The notes below the pieces were generated by a model. That model did no database searches, had not been told where the DNA came from, and was given only the letters and a program-made list of their open reading frames with translations. Made by a program: the position numbers and the translations under genes. A stretch of DNA of 64,000 nt, taken from positions 124,001-188,000 of the forward strand of contig NZ_JAASQI010000002.1 of assembly GCF_011762225.1 (NCBI RefSeq), read 5' to 3'. Of this stretch, positions 39,585-48,563 are shown in pieces (the first letter of the stretch is position 1; every line of letters starts with the position of its first letter). The stretch is from Pseudochelatococcus lubricantis (lineage in GTDB: Bacteria; Pseudomonadota; Alphaproteobacteria; Rhizobiales; Beijerinckiaceae).

Positions 39585-40700
39585 TCAGCCGCGGGCGACT
39601 CCTGTCCTGGTGGTGACGGGAGCATGTTTTGCCGGCCCGGCAGGGGACTGCTTCAGCCTGGCGAGCGTGGCGTTCGGATCCGATGCGGCAACGGCAAAAA
39701 AGGCCCTCAGTCCGATGAACGTTCCGTCCGGATCGCGCATTTGCTCAAGGAGAGCATGGGTTTTGTTGCGCAGATCGAGAAGCTGGGATTTGGCCTCCGC
39801 CGTCGGGGCCTTGTCGCTGAAGGCGGGGTTTGAAAGCATTTCAAGTGTATGCTCAAGGTCATTTATGGCATTTGTGGCCCAGGTATGACCTTCGATAGCT
39901 ACTTTCTTGAATTTGTCCGGAGAGGTTCCGCTTTTCAGCGCTGTATTCAGTAGCAGGGCCATGCGGCTGGCGCCTTGCGCCCCCATCAACTCCGTTTTTT
40001 GCAGCTTGAGCCATGCGTCGTTCGCCGCCGCCGGATCGTTCATGATGTCCTGCAGCGCTCCTCTTACCCAATCCTGTGTATTGAGCTGACGAAGGTCGGG
40101 CCGGGAAGAGAAGCTGACGGAATCGTGCAGGGCCACGGCAAGTTTCATGGCGTGCGGGTTCCCGCCGCGCTGGGCGTGCATGAGAAACCGCGTGTTGAAG
40201 CCGATCGGGCTGTCCGCATATGACACGATGGCATCCATCAGGTACGAGGCAGTATCGGCCTGAGGGTCGGTCGTGAAGCGCAACTGCATGTCCTTGATGA
40301 ACTTGTCCGATGCGGCGGCAAACGCTTTCTTCGCCGTGGCAAGCCCGTTGGCGCCGGGAAGGGGCAGCGGCGCAGCCTTTACCTTTTTCGAACGGTCGTC
40401 GCCCTCCGCGATGATTTCGCGAACCACACGGGCCGAGAGAGGTGTCGCGTTGGCGAGGTCGATCTTTCCGCTCACGTTCCTGACGAAGTCGGCACCATAT
40501 TGACGTTGCAGGACAAGAGCGAACTCGGTTCTCAGCCGCTGGTTGGCTGTCTGGCCTGGATCCCGGAACCAGTTCGAAAGGCGGCTCGCGAAGGCACTGT
40601 CACCGAATTTGGTGAGCTGCGGTTTGTCGTTCGCGTCGTCAAGCCTCAGAAAACCCTTGTTCCCGCCCAGGAGCCGGAAATGAGACAGTTCAAGAGCCAT
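39585..40700 (-). CDS. Unknown protein encoded after a type III chaperone; candidate secreted effector
   Basis: The product has 371 residues from ATG 40700 (AAGGA nearby); a longer frame to 40787 would overlap the chaperone gene. There is no signal peptide and no membrane helix. The sequence is largely helical by composition; notable segments are FRLLGGNKGFLRLDD at the N-terminus and LSARVVREIIAEGDD near residue 100. I recognise no enzymatic motif. It begins 34 bases after a CesT-like chaperone gene on the same strand, the classic order for a type III effector with its own chaperone, so the N-terminal 100 or so residues would be the chaperone-binding/secretion region. Function is inference from context. 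Confidence 0.6.
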   Translation of the reverse strand: MALELSHFRLLGGNKGFLRLDDANDKPQLTKFGDSAFASRLSNWFRDPGQTANQRLRTEFALVLQRQYGADFVRNVSGKIDLANATPLSARVVREIIAEGDDRSKKVKAAPLPLPGANGLATAKKAFAAASDKFIKDMQLRFTTDPQADTASYLMDAIVSYADSPIGFNTRFLMHAQRGGNPHAMKLAVALHDSVSFSSRPDLRQLNTQDWVRGALQDIMNDPAAANDAWLKLQKTELMGAQGASRMALLLNTALKSGTSPDKFKKVAIEGHTWATNAINDLEHTLEMLSNPAFSDKAPTAEAKSQLLDLRNKTHALLEQMRDPDGTFIGLRAFFAVAASDPNATLARLKQSPAGPAKHAPVTTRTGVARG

Positions 40701-40734
40701 GAATGATGTCCTTTTACTCGGGATTGCAATGGCG

Positions 40735-41205
40735 TCAGACCTGAATGTGGATGTCCGCGAAGGGCGCGCCGTGGACCGGGGCGTCATCGCTGCGGCTGAC
40801 GAAATCCGGTGCGTTGATGGTGGCGGTGAGCTTTTCGACCCGGTCGACGATGGCTTCGATCGCAGCCTCGAAATCCTGCGGCGTCAGGCCGCGCAGGGGG
40901 ATGCGCTCGATGAACATGATCCTGCGGGCGTGCCGATCGATGCCGATGGCGCCCGTGCCCATGATCAGCGTGGCATAGCTCATATCCTGCAGCTTTTCGA
41001 GCAAGGCGCTCCAAGGCTGGTCGGGCAGGGTGCCGATCCGCGAGTGCGCCAGAAGGATCTTGAGATGCTCCTTGTACTCTATATCGAGAACGACATCGTC
41101 GAAACCGAGGCAGCAATAGCCGTCTTCGTCGAGGGCAAGCTCGGGGATATTGATCAGCTTGCCGAATTCCTGAATAATGTGCGTATGGTTGGCAATAAAA
41201 GACAT
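40735..41205 (-). CDS. CesT/SycE-like type III secretion chaperone
   Basis: The product has 156 residues, small and acidic, from ATG 41205 with a strong GGAGGAG five bases upstream. The pattern matches CesT-family chaperones: an N-terminal helix (IIQEFGKLINIPELALDEDG), strands around YCCLGFDDVVLDIEY, a central ATLIMGTGAIGIDRHARRIMFIERIPL, and a final long helix LTPQDFEAAIEAIVDRVEKLTAT. Such proteins bind the N-terminus of one effector and keep it secretion-competent. An upstream extension to 41313 lacks support. No secretion apparatus gene is in the window. Confidence 0.75.
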   Translation of the reverse strand: MSFIANHTHIIQEFGKLINIPELALDEDGYCCLGFDDVVLDIEYKEHLKILLAHSRIGTLPDQPWSALLEKLQDMSYATLIMGTGAIGIDRHARRIMFIERIPLRGLTPQDFEAAIEAIVDRVEKLTATINAPDFVSRSDDAPVHGAPFADIHIQV

Positions 41206-41574
41206 AAAACTCCTCCAATGAAAAAGTATATGGAAATTACTTCCCCGGCTTAAGGAGGGTGAATCAGGAATACGCGCAGAAGACACATTCTCCCATGGCG
41301 ACAAATTTGTCAACGTTCAGAAGAAAAATATGACATTTGAAAGGATTTATTATTTTAGTAAATCTTGCATTATAATATTATTACTTTGATATTATTTCAT
41401 GTTATTTTCAGATTGTTTCGTCCCGTTAGTGTAACATTGTCGGCGCTGTGCCCGGCCTGCGGCGTCATGGCGTGTATTGCGCTTGTCATTGCCGCCCGAT
41501 AAGCTTCGCGAACCTGAGAGCTTCCAGGGGCATAGAGACACAAGCATCGTCCAGGCGCATCGAGGAATGATTCC
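41206..41574. other. AT-rich divergent region upstream of the chaperone pair
   Basis: This 369-base region, especially 41320-41420, is strikingly AT-rich in a window that is otherwise about two-thirds GC. On the minus strand a TATAAT lies at 41374-41369, about 165 bases before the chaperone start, without a good -35. The other side leads to the helical-protein operon at 41575. No gene is supported here. Confidence 0.75.
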
Positions 41575-42759
41575 ATGAGCGAAGTCGCGGTCAAAACACC
41601 GTTGCAGTATCTCGACAAGGCGGTCGGCGCGCTGCGCGACCTGGGGCTGGTGAAGGATGGCGCCGCCGAGGAATCGCCCATCGTTGGCCTCCTGAACAAG
41701 ATCGCCGATATCGAGCCGGACAAGATCGCCGTCATCACCCGCACGCTGCAGCAGATGAGCGTGTTCAACGAGGTGGTGCGCAACGAGGTGGCGCAGATCG
41801 TCGTCGGCCAGCGTTATGAGGACATCGCCAAGGCGTTCGATTCCATCCGCGACGATGCCAAGCGGATGGTCGACCAGCTCGACGACGGCAAGATCAACCT
41901 GTTCGAGCGCGCCACCAATGTGTGGATGAAGGTCGCGCGCGGCGACGTCTCCGACCGTTTCGACAAGATCAAGGAGACATACCTCGAAGTCTCCCGCGAT
42001 ACCCGCCAGAACATCGAGCGCGAGCAGGCGATCCTTGAGGCCTACCGTGACTTCCGCGGCGCGCTGAAGCAGGCCGAGGTCGCGGCGCTCGAAATCCTGA
42101 AGACGGCGGGGGGCAAGCTCGACGCCGCGCGGGCCGAACTCGGCGACGCCTCCGACAAGGTCTCCGGCTTCCCGCAGGACGGCGACGTGAGCGAGCGCGC
42201 GAAGCTCGAACTGCTCCGTGACGAGCACCTGCGCCGCGTGCAGGGCGAGGAGGGGCGTTATCAGATCGCCAAGGACCTCGCCGACAACCTGACCATCAGC
42301 TACAACACGTCCGAAGTGGTCATGGCGCGTCTTCTGCAGACCACCAACGCCAAGGAGCGCGTCTACCAGCAGGCGATCAGCTTCTTCACCACCAACGAAT
42401 CCGTGCTCACCGCCCTCAAGGCGTCGTTCACCGGCCTGTTCGGGCTGCACGAGGCCACGCAGACGCTCAACGAGCTGAAGGAAGGCGTGTCCACCTCGCT
42501 GGAGGTGCTGGCGGAGATCGGCGGCAAGGTGCAGGAAGAGGCGCTCAAGGCCGGTTATGGCCCCACCGTCCGCGCGGACGCGGTGAAGAAGCTCGTCGAC
42601 AGCGTGATCAACTTCCAGACCCGCTCGATCGAGATCGTCGCCGAGATGCGCAAGCTTTCGACGCAGAACAGCGAGGAAATCCGCAACGCGGTCGAGGACG
42701 GCAAGCGTCGCATCGCGCGCCTCGCCGCGGAGGGCAACGCGCTTGTCATCGAAGGCTGA
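41575..42759 (+). CDS. Unknown all-helical protein, distantly TelA-like (first of three-gene operon)
   Basis: The product has 394 residues, GAGGA upstream of ATG 41575. It has no signal peptide or membrane helix and is almost entirely charged amphipathic helix with coiled-coil character. The C-terminal half (TTNESVLTALKASFTGLFGLHE ... INFQTRSIEIVAEMRKLS, written here in parts) is reminiscent of toxic-anion-resistance (TelA) proteins, but this is a weak impression rather than a firm match. It overlaps the next gene by 17 bases, showing coupled expression of a soluble helical protein, a membrane protein and a coiled-coil protein. Confidence 0.7.
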   Translation: MSEVAVKTPLQYLDKAVGALRDLGLVKDGAAEESPIVGLLNKIADIEPDKIAVITRTLQQMSVFNEVVRNEVAQIVVGQRYEDIAKAFDSIRDDAKRMVDQLDDGKINLFERATNVWMKVARGDVSDRFDKIKETYLEVSRDTRQNIEREQAILEAYRDFRGALKQAEVAALEILKTAGGKLDAARAELGDASDKVSGFPQDGDVSERAKLELLRDEHLRRVQGEEGRYQIAKDLADNLTISYNTSEVVMARLLQTTNAKERVYQQAISFFTTNESVLTALKASFTGLFGLHEATQTLNELKEGVSTSLEVLAEIGGKVQEEALKAGYGPTVRADAVKKLVDSVINFQTRSIEIVAEMRKLSTQNSEEIRNAVEDGKRRIARLAAEGNALVIEG

Positions 42760-43702
42760 CACGCCGGCATCCGGAAGCGCCGGCGCGCTCGACGAGGTGA
42801 TGCTGGCCATGGACGTGGTGGACACACTGCGTCACAATGAAAATGTCGCCCTGAAGGAACTGGGGCAGGAAGGCCGGGACGAGGACCTCAAGGAGCGGCT
42901 GCGCCGTATCTACGAAAGCCAGGGGCTTGAGGTCTCCGACCGCATCCTCGATGAGGGCATCAAGGCGCTCAAGGAAAGCCGCTTCACCTACGAGCCGGCG
43001 GAGGCGGGCTCGCGCCTGCTCGCCGGCATCTGGGTGAGGCGCGGTCTCTACGGCAAGATCGCGGGTGCGGTTCTCGTCGCGCTCGTGACGTGGATCGGTG
43101 TGTCCGCCTGGCGCGGTGCCAGCGAGCAGCGGGCGCGGGAGGCAGCGCGCATCGAACTTGCGGAGACATTGCCCCGGCGGCTGGAACAGGCGGCCTCGCG
43201 CGCGCTGGCCGATGCCCGCACGGCGGACGCGCGCGACCGTGCCGAAGCCCTGCACGCGGACGGTGTCGCGGCGTTGACGCAGGGCGATGCCGACGCGGCG
43301 CGCGGCGCCGCCGCCGCGCTGGAGCAACTGCGGGCGAGGCTCGCCGAGACCTACCGGCTGCGCATCGTCTCGCGCCCCGGCGAGGACACGGGCGTGTTCC
43401 GCATTCCGGACGTCAACAGCAACGCCCGCAACTATTACCTCATCGTCGAGGCGGTGACGCCTGACGGCAAGGTGCTCTCGCTGCCCGTCCGCAGCGAGGA
43501 GGACGGCAAGGTGAAGACCGTTACCCGCTGGGGCGTGCGGGTGCCGCAGCGCACCTTCGACGCCGTGCGGCGCGACAAGGGGGACGACGGCATCGTGCAG
43601 AACGATACGCTTGCCGAAAAGCCGCGCGGCGGGTTGGAACCCGTCTACCGCATGAATGTCTCGCCGGACGGGGAAAACCCCGGAACCATTACCGAGTGGT
43701 GA
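42743..43702 (+). CDS. DUF6384-like protein with one membrane helix
   Basis: The product has 319 residues. The start is a TTG at 42743 with GGAGGG eight bases upstream; ATG 42800 is an alternative. The N-terminal part (about 15-90) begins LDEVMLAMDVVDTLRHNE and is helical, a single transmembrane helix is at about 103-123 (YGKIAGAVLVALVTWIGVSAW), then a helical stalk and a C-terminal domain with VRSEEDGKVKTVTRWGVRVP. This matches my memory of DUF6384, a family without assigned function. It lies 4 bases before the next gene. Confidence 0.75.
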   Translation: MSSKADTPASGSAGALDEVMLAMDVVDTLRHNENVALKELGQEGRDEDLKERLRRIYESQGLEVSDRILDEGIKALKESRFTYEPAEAGSRLLAGIWVRRGLYGKIAGAVLVALVTWIGVSAWRGASEQRAREAARIELAETLPRRLEQAASRALADARTADARDRAEALHADGVAALTQGDADAARGAAAALEQLRARLAETYRLRIVSRPGEDTGVFRIPDVNSNARNYYLIVEAVTPDGKVLSLPVRSEEDGKVKTVTRWGVRVPQRTFDAVRRDKGDDGIVQNDTLAEKPRGGLEPVYRMNVSPDGENPGTITEW

Positions 43703-43706
43703 CGCC

Positions 43707-45134
43707 ATGATCAGTGCAGGCGATGCCTTTTCCGCCATCGAACAGGCCATGGGCCGCGTCCGGGCGGACGAGAACAGGGTCACGGGCGTCATCGACGCGG
43801 CCACCGCCGACGCCACGCGGCTGCGCGGCGAGCAGGCCTCGCTCTACGGCGATCTGGCGCGGCTGCGGCTCGACGCGCTCGGGCAGGAGTCGGTCAAGGG
43901 CGAACTCGACGCGGCGGAGCGCCGGGCGTTGTCGGCGGTCGAGGCGCACAACCGGCAAGTGGCGGCCATCCAGCAGCAGCACGGCGCGCTGAGCGACGAC
44001 CTGCGGCAGTTGCAGACCGAGCGCGCCGCGCTCGCCACCGCGGTGCAGGACGCCGCGGCGCGCATCGACGCGCAGGAGGCGGCGACCGAAAAGCGCCTCG
44101 CCGACGATCTCGCCTGGCAGGCGCAGGCGGCCAGGCGAGATGGCGCGCAGGCGCGGGCGGAGGCGGCCGACGCAAAGGCGCAACAGTCGGAAGCGGACCG
44201 CGACGGCAAGTCGAAGCCTTATCTGGCCGACAGGCTCTTCGCCTATCTGTGGGCACGCGGCTTCGGCACGCCCAACTATCGCGGAAGCTGGCTGACGCGC
44301 TGGGGCGACAGTTATGTGGCGCGCGTCATCCGTTACGAGCCGGCACGGCAGAACTTCTTCATGCTCAACGAAATCCCCAGGCGGCTGCGCGATCACGCCG
44401 ACCGCCTGAAAGCCGAGGCGCAGGAGGAAGAGACGCGCCTGCAGGCGCTGGAGCGCGTGGGGCTTGAGGCGGACGGCATCGCGGCGCTGGAGGCAGGGCA
44501 CGAAAAGGCCGTGGCCGCGCTCGATGCTCTCGACAAGAAGCAGGCGGAACTCGAACGCGCCATCGCCGCAACCGACGAGCGTCGCACGGCGCTGGTCGAG
44601 GGCGAGGGCTCCGGCCTGCGCCGCGCGCAGGAAGAGCTGGCGGAATCACTGCGGCGCGAGGACCTGCGCGCGCTGCTCGGCGAGGCGCTGGCGACACCCA
44701 CGCCGGACGACGAACGCATCGTGCAGCGCCTGCAGGAGATCGACGCCGCGCTCGCCCGCCTGACGCGCGAGGCGGAGGAGGCCCGCAAGGTCGCCGTCGA
44801 ACTTGCCCGCAAGCGGCTGGAGCTGGAGCGCTCACGCAACGATTTCCGCCAGACCGGCTACGAGCGGCAGGGCGGCGGCTTCGTCAACGACAAGCTGATC
44901 GGCGACATCCTGGGCGGCATCATCGGCGGCGTGCTGTCGTCCCGCGATCTGGGCGATGCGCTGCGCAGTGGCTACAGGCAAGGCAGCCAGCCCCGCGATA
45001 ACCGCTGGAATCGCCCGCCGCCCACGCGCGATGGCTGGGGCGGCGGCTTCGGTGGCGGCGGGCGTTCGTCGGGCGGCTCGTCCGGCCGGAGCAGCGGCAG
45101 CGGCGGCGGCTTTCGCACCGGCGGACGGTTCTGA
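43707..45134 (+). CDS. Coiled-coil protein with Gly/Ser-rich tail (third of the operon)
   Basis: The product has 475 residues from ATG 43707. Two long coiled-coil regions (about 20-160 and 230-390) flank a compact segment with LADRLFAYLWARGFGTPNYRG. A glycine-rich hydrophobic patch (LIGDILGGIIGGVLSSRDLG) near residue 405 could insert in or lie on a membrane. The tail (about 440-475) is Gly/Ser/Arg-rich and disordered. I do not recognise a family. It completes the operon with the TelA-like and DUF6384-like genes and is convergent with the livF gene. Confidence 0.75.
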   Translation: MISAGDAFSAIEQAMGRVRADENRVTGVIDAATADATRLRGEQASLYGDLARLRLDALGQESVKGELDAAERRALSAVEAHNRQVAAIQQQHGALSDDLRQLQTERAALATAVQDAAARIDAQEAATEKRLADDLAWQAQAARRDGAQARAEAADAKAQQSEADRDGKSKPYLADRLFAYLWARGFGTPNYRGSWLTRWGDSYVARVIRYEPARQNFFMLNEIPRRLRDHADRLKAEAQEEETRLQALERVGLEADGIAALEAGHEKAVAALDALDKKQAELERAIAATDERRTALVEGEGSGLRRAQEELAESLRREDLRALLGEALATPTPDDERIVQRLQEIDAALARLTREAEEARKVAVELARKRLELERSRNDFRQTGYERQGGGFVNDKLIGDILGGIIGGVLSSRDLGDALRSGYRQGSQPRDNRWNRPPPTRDGWGGGFGGGGRSSGGSSGRSSGSGGGFRTGGRF

Positions 45135-45135
45135 G

Positions 45136-45855
45136 TCATACGGCCAGATAGGCGTCGCGGACGTCGGGCTGCGCTTCCAGTTCCGCGAGCGTGCCGGAAA
45201 AGCGGATGCGTCCCTTCTCGATGATGTGGACGCGGTTCGCGATCAGCCGCGCGAAATGCAGGTTCTGCTCCGAAAGCAGCACGCTCAGGCCCTGCTGCCG
45301 CATGGCCAGAATGGCGTCGGCCATCTGCTCGACGATGCGGGGGGCCAGTCCTTCGGAGGGCTCGTCGAGCAGCACCAGCGAGGGGTTGCCCATCAGGGTG
45401 CGGGCGATGGTGAGCATCTGCTGCTCGCCGCCGCTCATCCGCCCGCCCTGGCGCCGGCGCATCTCGCCGAGATTGGGGAACAGCGCGTAAAGCTGCTCCG
45501 GCCGCCACGTCGCCACGCCCGGACGCGGCGGCTGCCGGCCGACTTCGAGGTTTTCCTCCACCGTGAGTTCGGTGAAGATGCGCCGGTCCTCCGGCACGTA
45601 GCCGAGCCCCCGGCGCGCGATCGCGTATGGGGGCAGCGCCGATATGTCCTCGCCCGCGAAGACGACCGTGCCCGTGCGCCGGGGCACGAGGCCCATGATG
45701 GCGCGCAGCGTCGTGCTTTTGCCAGCGCCGTTGCGACCCAGCAACGCCACGACCTCGCCCGCGCCCACATCGAACGCCACGTCGGACAGGATGTGCGCCG
45801 GGCCGTACCAGGCATTGAGACCGGAAATCTGCAGGCTGGAAACTGGCAGCGTCAT
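45136..45855 (-). CDS. livF: Branched-chain amino-acid-type ABC transporter ATPase LivF
   Basis: The product has 239 residues with Walker A GRNGAGKST, signature MSGGEQQML and Walker B LVLLDEPSEGLAP, the last being typical of LivF. The ATG at 45855 overlaps the livG stop by ATGA. It is the final gene of a unit with order binding protein, fused permease, LivG, LivF. Confidence 0.93.
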   Translation of the reverse strand: MTLPVSSLQISGLNAWYGPAHILSDVAFDVGAGEVVALLGRNGAGKSTTLRAIMGLVPRRTGTVVFAGEDISALPPYAIARRGLGYVPEDRRIFTELTVEENLEVGRQPPRPGVATWRPEQLYALFPNLGEMRRRQGGRMSGGEQQMLTIARTLMGNPSLVLLDEPSEGLAPRIVEQMADAILAMRQQGLSVLLSEQNLHFARLIANRVHIIEKGRIRFSGTLAELEAQPDVRDAYLAV

Positions 45856-46634
45856 GCCGGCTTTTCCTCGCGGTGGCGGGCGTCGTAGAGGAAGCCCTCG
45901 CCGAGATAGACGGCGCGCACGCGCGGGTCGCGGCGCACTTCCTGCGGGGTGCCGAAGGCGATGCGCTCTCCCCGATCGAGCACCATCACCGCATCGGCGT
46001 GCTCGAACACCACATCCATGTCGTGTTCCGTGAACAGCACGGCGACGTTCTTCTCGCGCGCGACGGCGGCGGCGAGGCGCATCAGCGCGGCGCGCTCGCG
46101 CGCGGCCATGCCCGCCGTCGGCTCGTCCATCAGCAGCAGGCGGGGGTTGTTGGCGAGTGCGACAGCGAGTTCGAGGCGTTTGAGATCGCCATAGGCAAGT
46201 TCGCCGCAGGGCCTGTCCGCCTGGTCGGCAAGGCCGGTTAGCGCCAGCAGCCTGTCCGCCTCTCCGCGGCAGGCGGCGCCCGCGAAGCCGCGGAAGCTGA
46301 AGGCGCGGCGGCGGAAGGACAGCAGAGCGACCTGCACGTTCTCGCGCACCTTCATGGAGGCGAAGGTCGCCGTGATCTGGAACGTGCGCCCCACGCCGAG
46401 CCGCCACACGGCGGCGGGGCCGAGGCCTGTGATATCGATGCCGCCGAGGCGGACACGGCCGGCATCGGGTGTGATCTGGCCGTTCAGCATGTTGAAGCAG
46501 GTGCTCTTGCCCGCGCCGTTGGGGCCGATCATGGCGAGAATCCGGCCTGCATCGAGTTCGAAAGAAACGCCGCGCACGGCCTCGACGCCGCCGAAGGATT
46601 TGCTCAGTCCTTCAGCCTGGAGCAAGGCGCTCAT
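45852..46634 (-). CDS. livG: Branched-chain amino-acid-type ABC transporter ATPase LivG
   Basis: The product has 260 residues with Walker A GPNGAGKST, LivG-type FNMLNGQITPDAG, the variant signature ELAYGDLKRLELA, and Walker B LLLMDEPTAGM. LivG ATPases commonly carry this altered signature. The ATG at 46634 overlaps the permease stop by ATGA. Confidence 0.93.
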   Translation of the reverse strand: MSALLQAEGLSKSFGGVEAVRGVSFELDAGRILAMIGPNGAGKSTCFNMLNGQITPDAGRVRLGGIDITGLGPAAVWRLGVGRTFQITATFASMKVRENVQVALLSFRRRAFSFRGFAGAACRGEADRLLALTGLADQADRPCGELAYGDLKRLELAVALANNPRLLLMDEPTAGMAARERAALMRLAAAVAREKNVAVLFTEHDMDVVFEHADAVMVLDRGERIAFGTPQEVRRDPRVRAVYLGEGFLYDARHREEKPA

Positions 46635-48538
46635 GGCGCTGTCTCCCGACCGGACGAGCGGCCGCGTCCGCGCAGCAGCGCGGGCAGGTAGCGGTCGCGG
46701 GCGTCCTCCACGAAGCCGACGATGCCGCGCGGGAACAGCAGCACGATGGCCACGATCGCGCTGCCCAGCACCAGCCGGGACAGGTCCGTCCTGCTCATGA
46801 GCCAGATTGCCAGCGCCTTGTATACGACGGCTCCGGCGACGGCGCCCGACACGGTTTCCACGCCGCCCAGCAGCACCATGACGAGACCGTCGACGGAGAC
46901 GGGAATGCCGAGAAAATCGGGAAAAACAGACCCCTTGAGAAAGGCCTGCAGCGCGCCTGCAAGCCCGGCGAAGGTGCCGGCGACGATGAAGGCCAGCCAT
47001 TGCAGGCGTGCGCGGTCCAGCCCGATGGCCTCTGCCCGCAGGGCGCTGTCGCGCGCCGCCCGCAGCGCATAGCCGAACGGCGAGAAAACCAGCGCGCGCA
47101 GCGCGGCGACACCGGCAACCGCCACGCCGAGCGACAGCCAGTAGAAACCCCGCGCGCCGGCTGCCCAGTCCGCCGGCCAGACGCCGAGCATGCCGTTGTC
47201 GCCACCCGTCACCTCGACCCACTGGAAGGCGATCGACCACGTGATCTGCGCGAAGGCCAGCGTCAGCATGGCGAAATAGACGCCGGAGAGGCGAACGCTG
47301 AACCAGCCGAACAGCGCCGCGCCTGCAAGCGCGAGCAGCGGCCCGGCGATGAGCGCCGCCTCCATGGGCAAGCCGGCGAGCACGGTAAGGAAGGCCGCGC
47401 CATATGCGCCGAGGCCGAAGTAGGCGGCGTGGCCGAAGGAATCGAGGCCGCCCACCGTCATGATGAAATGCAGGCTCGCGGCGAACAGCACGAAAATGCA
47501 GATCTCGCTGCCCACCGTCAGCCCGTAGTCGCCGACGAGGAAGGGCAGCGCGGACGCGGCGAGGATGGCACCGGCCGCGAGCGCGCGCTCGGCGGGGGAA
47601 AAGGGCTGCCATGGCCGCACGGAGATGCCGGCCGCCTGCCGCGCCGCCGTGAAGGGCTTGCCGAGCAGGCCCCAAGGCCGCAGCACCAGCACGACCGCCA
47701 TGACCAGAAACACCAGCACGAGGGAGATTTTAGGCAGCAGCAGGATGCCGAAGGCGTTGAGTTCCGACACCAGCACGGCGGCCAGAAACGCGCCGGTGAC
47801 ACTGCCGAGGCCGCCGATCACCACCACGACGAAGGCCTCGACGAGGATCGACAGATCCATGCCATGGGTGACGGTGGTCCGCGGAATCTGCAGCGCGCCG
47901 CCCAGTGCCGCCAGAAAAATGCCGAGCGCGAACACGCTGGTGAACAGCCATTTCTGGTTGACGCCCAGCGCCGCCACCATGTCGCGGTCCTGCGTGGCGG
48001 CGCGCACCAGCACGCCCCAGCGCGTGCGGTGGAACAGCAGCCACAGCAGCCCCAGCACGGCCGGTCCCAGCGCCATGAGCAGGAAGTCGTAGGACGGCAC
48101 CCGGTGGCCGAGAATCTCCACCGCGCCCCGGAAGCCGGGCGCGCGCGGCCCCATCAGGTCGTCCGGCCCCCATGCCATCACGACGAGATCCTGCACCATC
48201 AGCGTGACGCCAAAGGTCGCGAGCAACTGGAACAGCTCCGGCACGTGGTAGATGCGCCGCAGCAGGGCCATTTCCATCAGCGCGCCCAGCGCCGCGACGA
48301 TGAGCGCGGCGAGCAGGAGGGAGCCCCAGAAGCCGAACGCGCCGCCGAAACGGTCGGTCAGCGTGAAGGCGACGTAGGCGCCGAGCATGTAGAAGGCGCC
48401 ATGCGCGAAATTCGTGATGCGCGTCACACCGAAGATGATCGACAGGCCGGAAGCGACGAGGAACAGCGACGCGGCGCTGGCGAGACCGCCGAGAGCCTGT
48501 ATGAAAACAAAGCTCGCCTGAGCCAGGATGATGTCCAC
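46631..48538 (-). CDS. Fused LivH-LivM permease of a branched-chain amino-acid-type ABC transporter
   Basis: The product has 635 residues, about the sum of LivH and LivM. Residues 1-300 are LivH-like (GLSIIFGVTRITNFAHGAFYMLGA near 32-55 and GGLGSVTGAFLAAVLVSE near 243), and residues about 325-635 are LivM-like (SLHFIMTVGGLDSFGHAAYFGLGAYGA, then RAARDSALRAEAIGLD and LLGGVETVSGAVAGAVVY; parts quoted). There is no stop or frameshift between halves; the join is near LVLRPWGLLGKPF at about residue 290-300. The LivM-like EAIGLD region normally contacts the ATPase. Confidence 0.9.
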   Translation of the reverse strand: MDIILAQASFVFIQALGGLASAASLFLVASGLSIIFGVTRITNFAHGAFYMLGAYVAFTLTDRFGGAFGFWGSLLLAALIVAALGALMEMALLRRIYHVPELFQLLATFGVTLMVQDLVVMAWGPDDLMGPRAPGFRGAVEILGHRVPSYDFLLMALGPAVLGLLWLLFHRTRWGVLVRAATQDRDMVAALGVNQKWLFTSVFALGIFLAALGGALQIPRTTVTHGMDLSILVEAFVVVVIGGLGSVTGAFLAAVLVSELNAFGILLLPKISLVLVFLVMAVVLVLRPWGLLGKPFTAARQAAGISVRPWQPFSPAERALAAGAILAASALPFLVGDYGLTVGSEICIFVLFAASLHFIMTVGGLDSFGHAAYFGLGAYGAAFLTVLAGLPMEAALIAGPLLALAGAALFGWFSVRLSGVYFAMLTLAFAQITWSIAFQWVEVTGGDNGMLGVWPADWAAGARGFYWLSLGVAVAGVAALRALVFSPFGYALRAARDSALRAEAIGLDRARLQWLAFIVAGTFAGLAGALQAFLKGSVFPDFLGIPVSVDGLVMVLLGGVETVSGAVAGAVVYKALAIWLMSRTDLSRLVLGSAIVAIVLLFPRGIVGFVEDARDRYLPALLRGRGRSSGRETAP

Positions 48539-48563
48539 GGCCGTGGCTTTCCGGCGCGCGGCG

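Noticed and set aside
40700-40787. Longer start for the 371-residue protein
   Set aside because: It would overlap the chaperone gene in an out-of-frame manner and give a leader without ribosome site; AAGGA supports ATG 40700.
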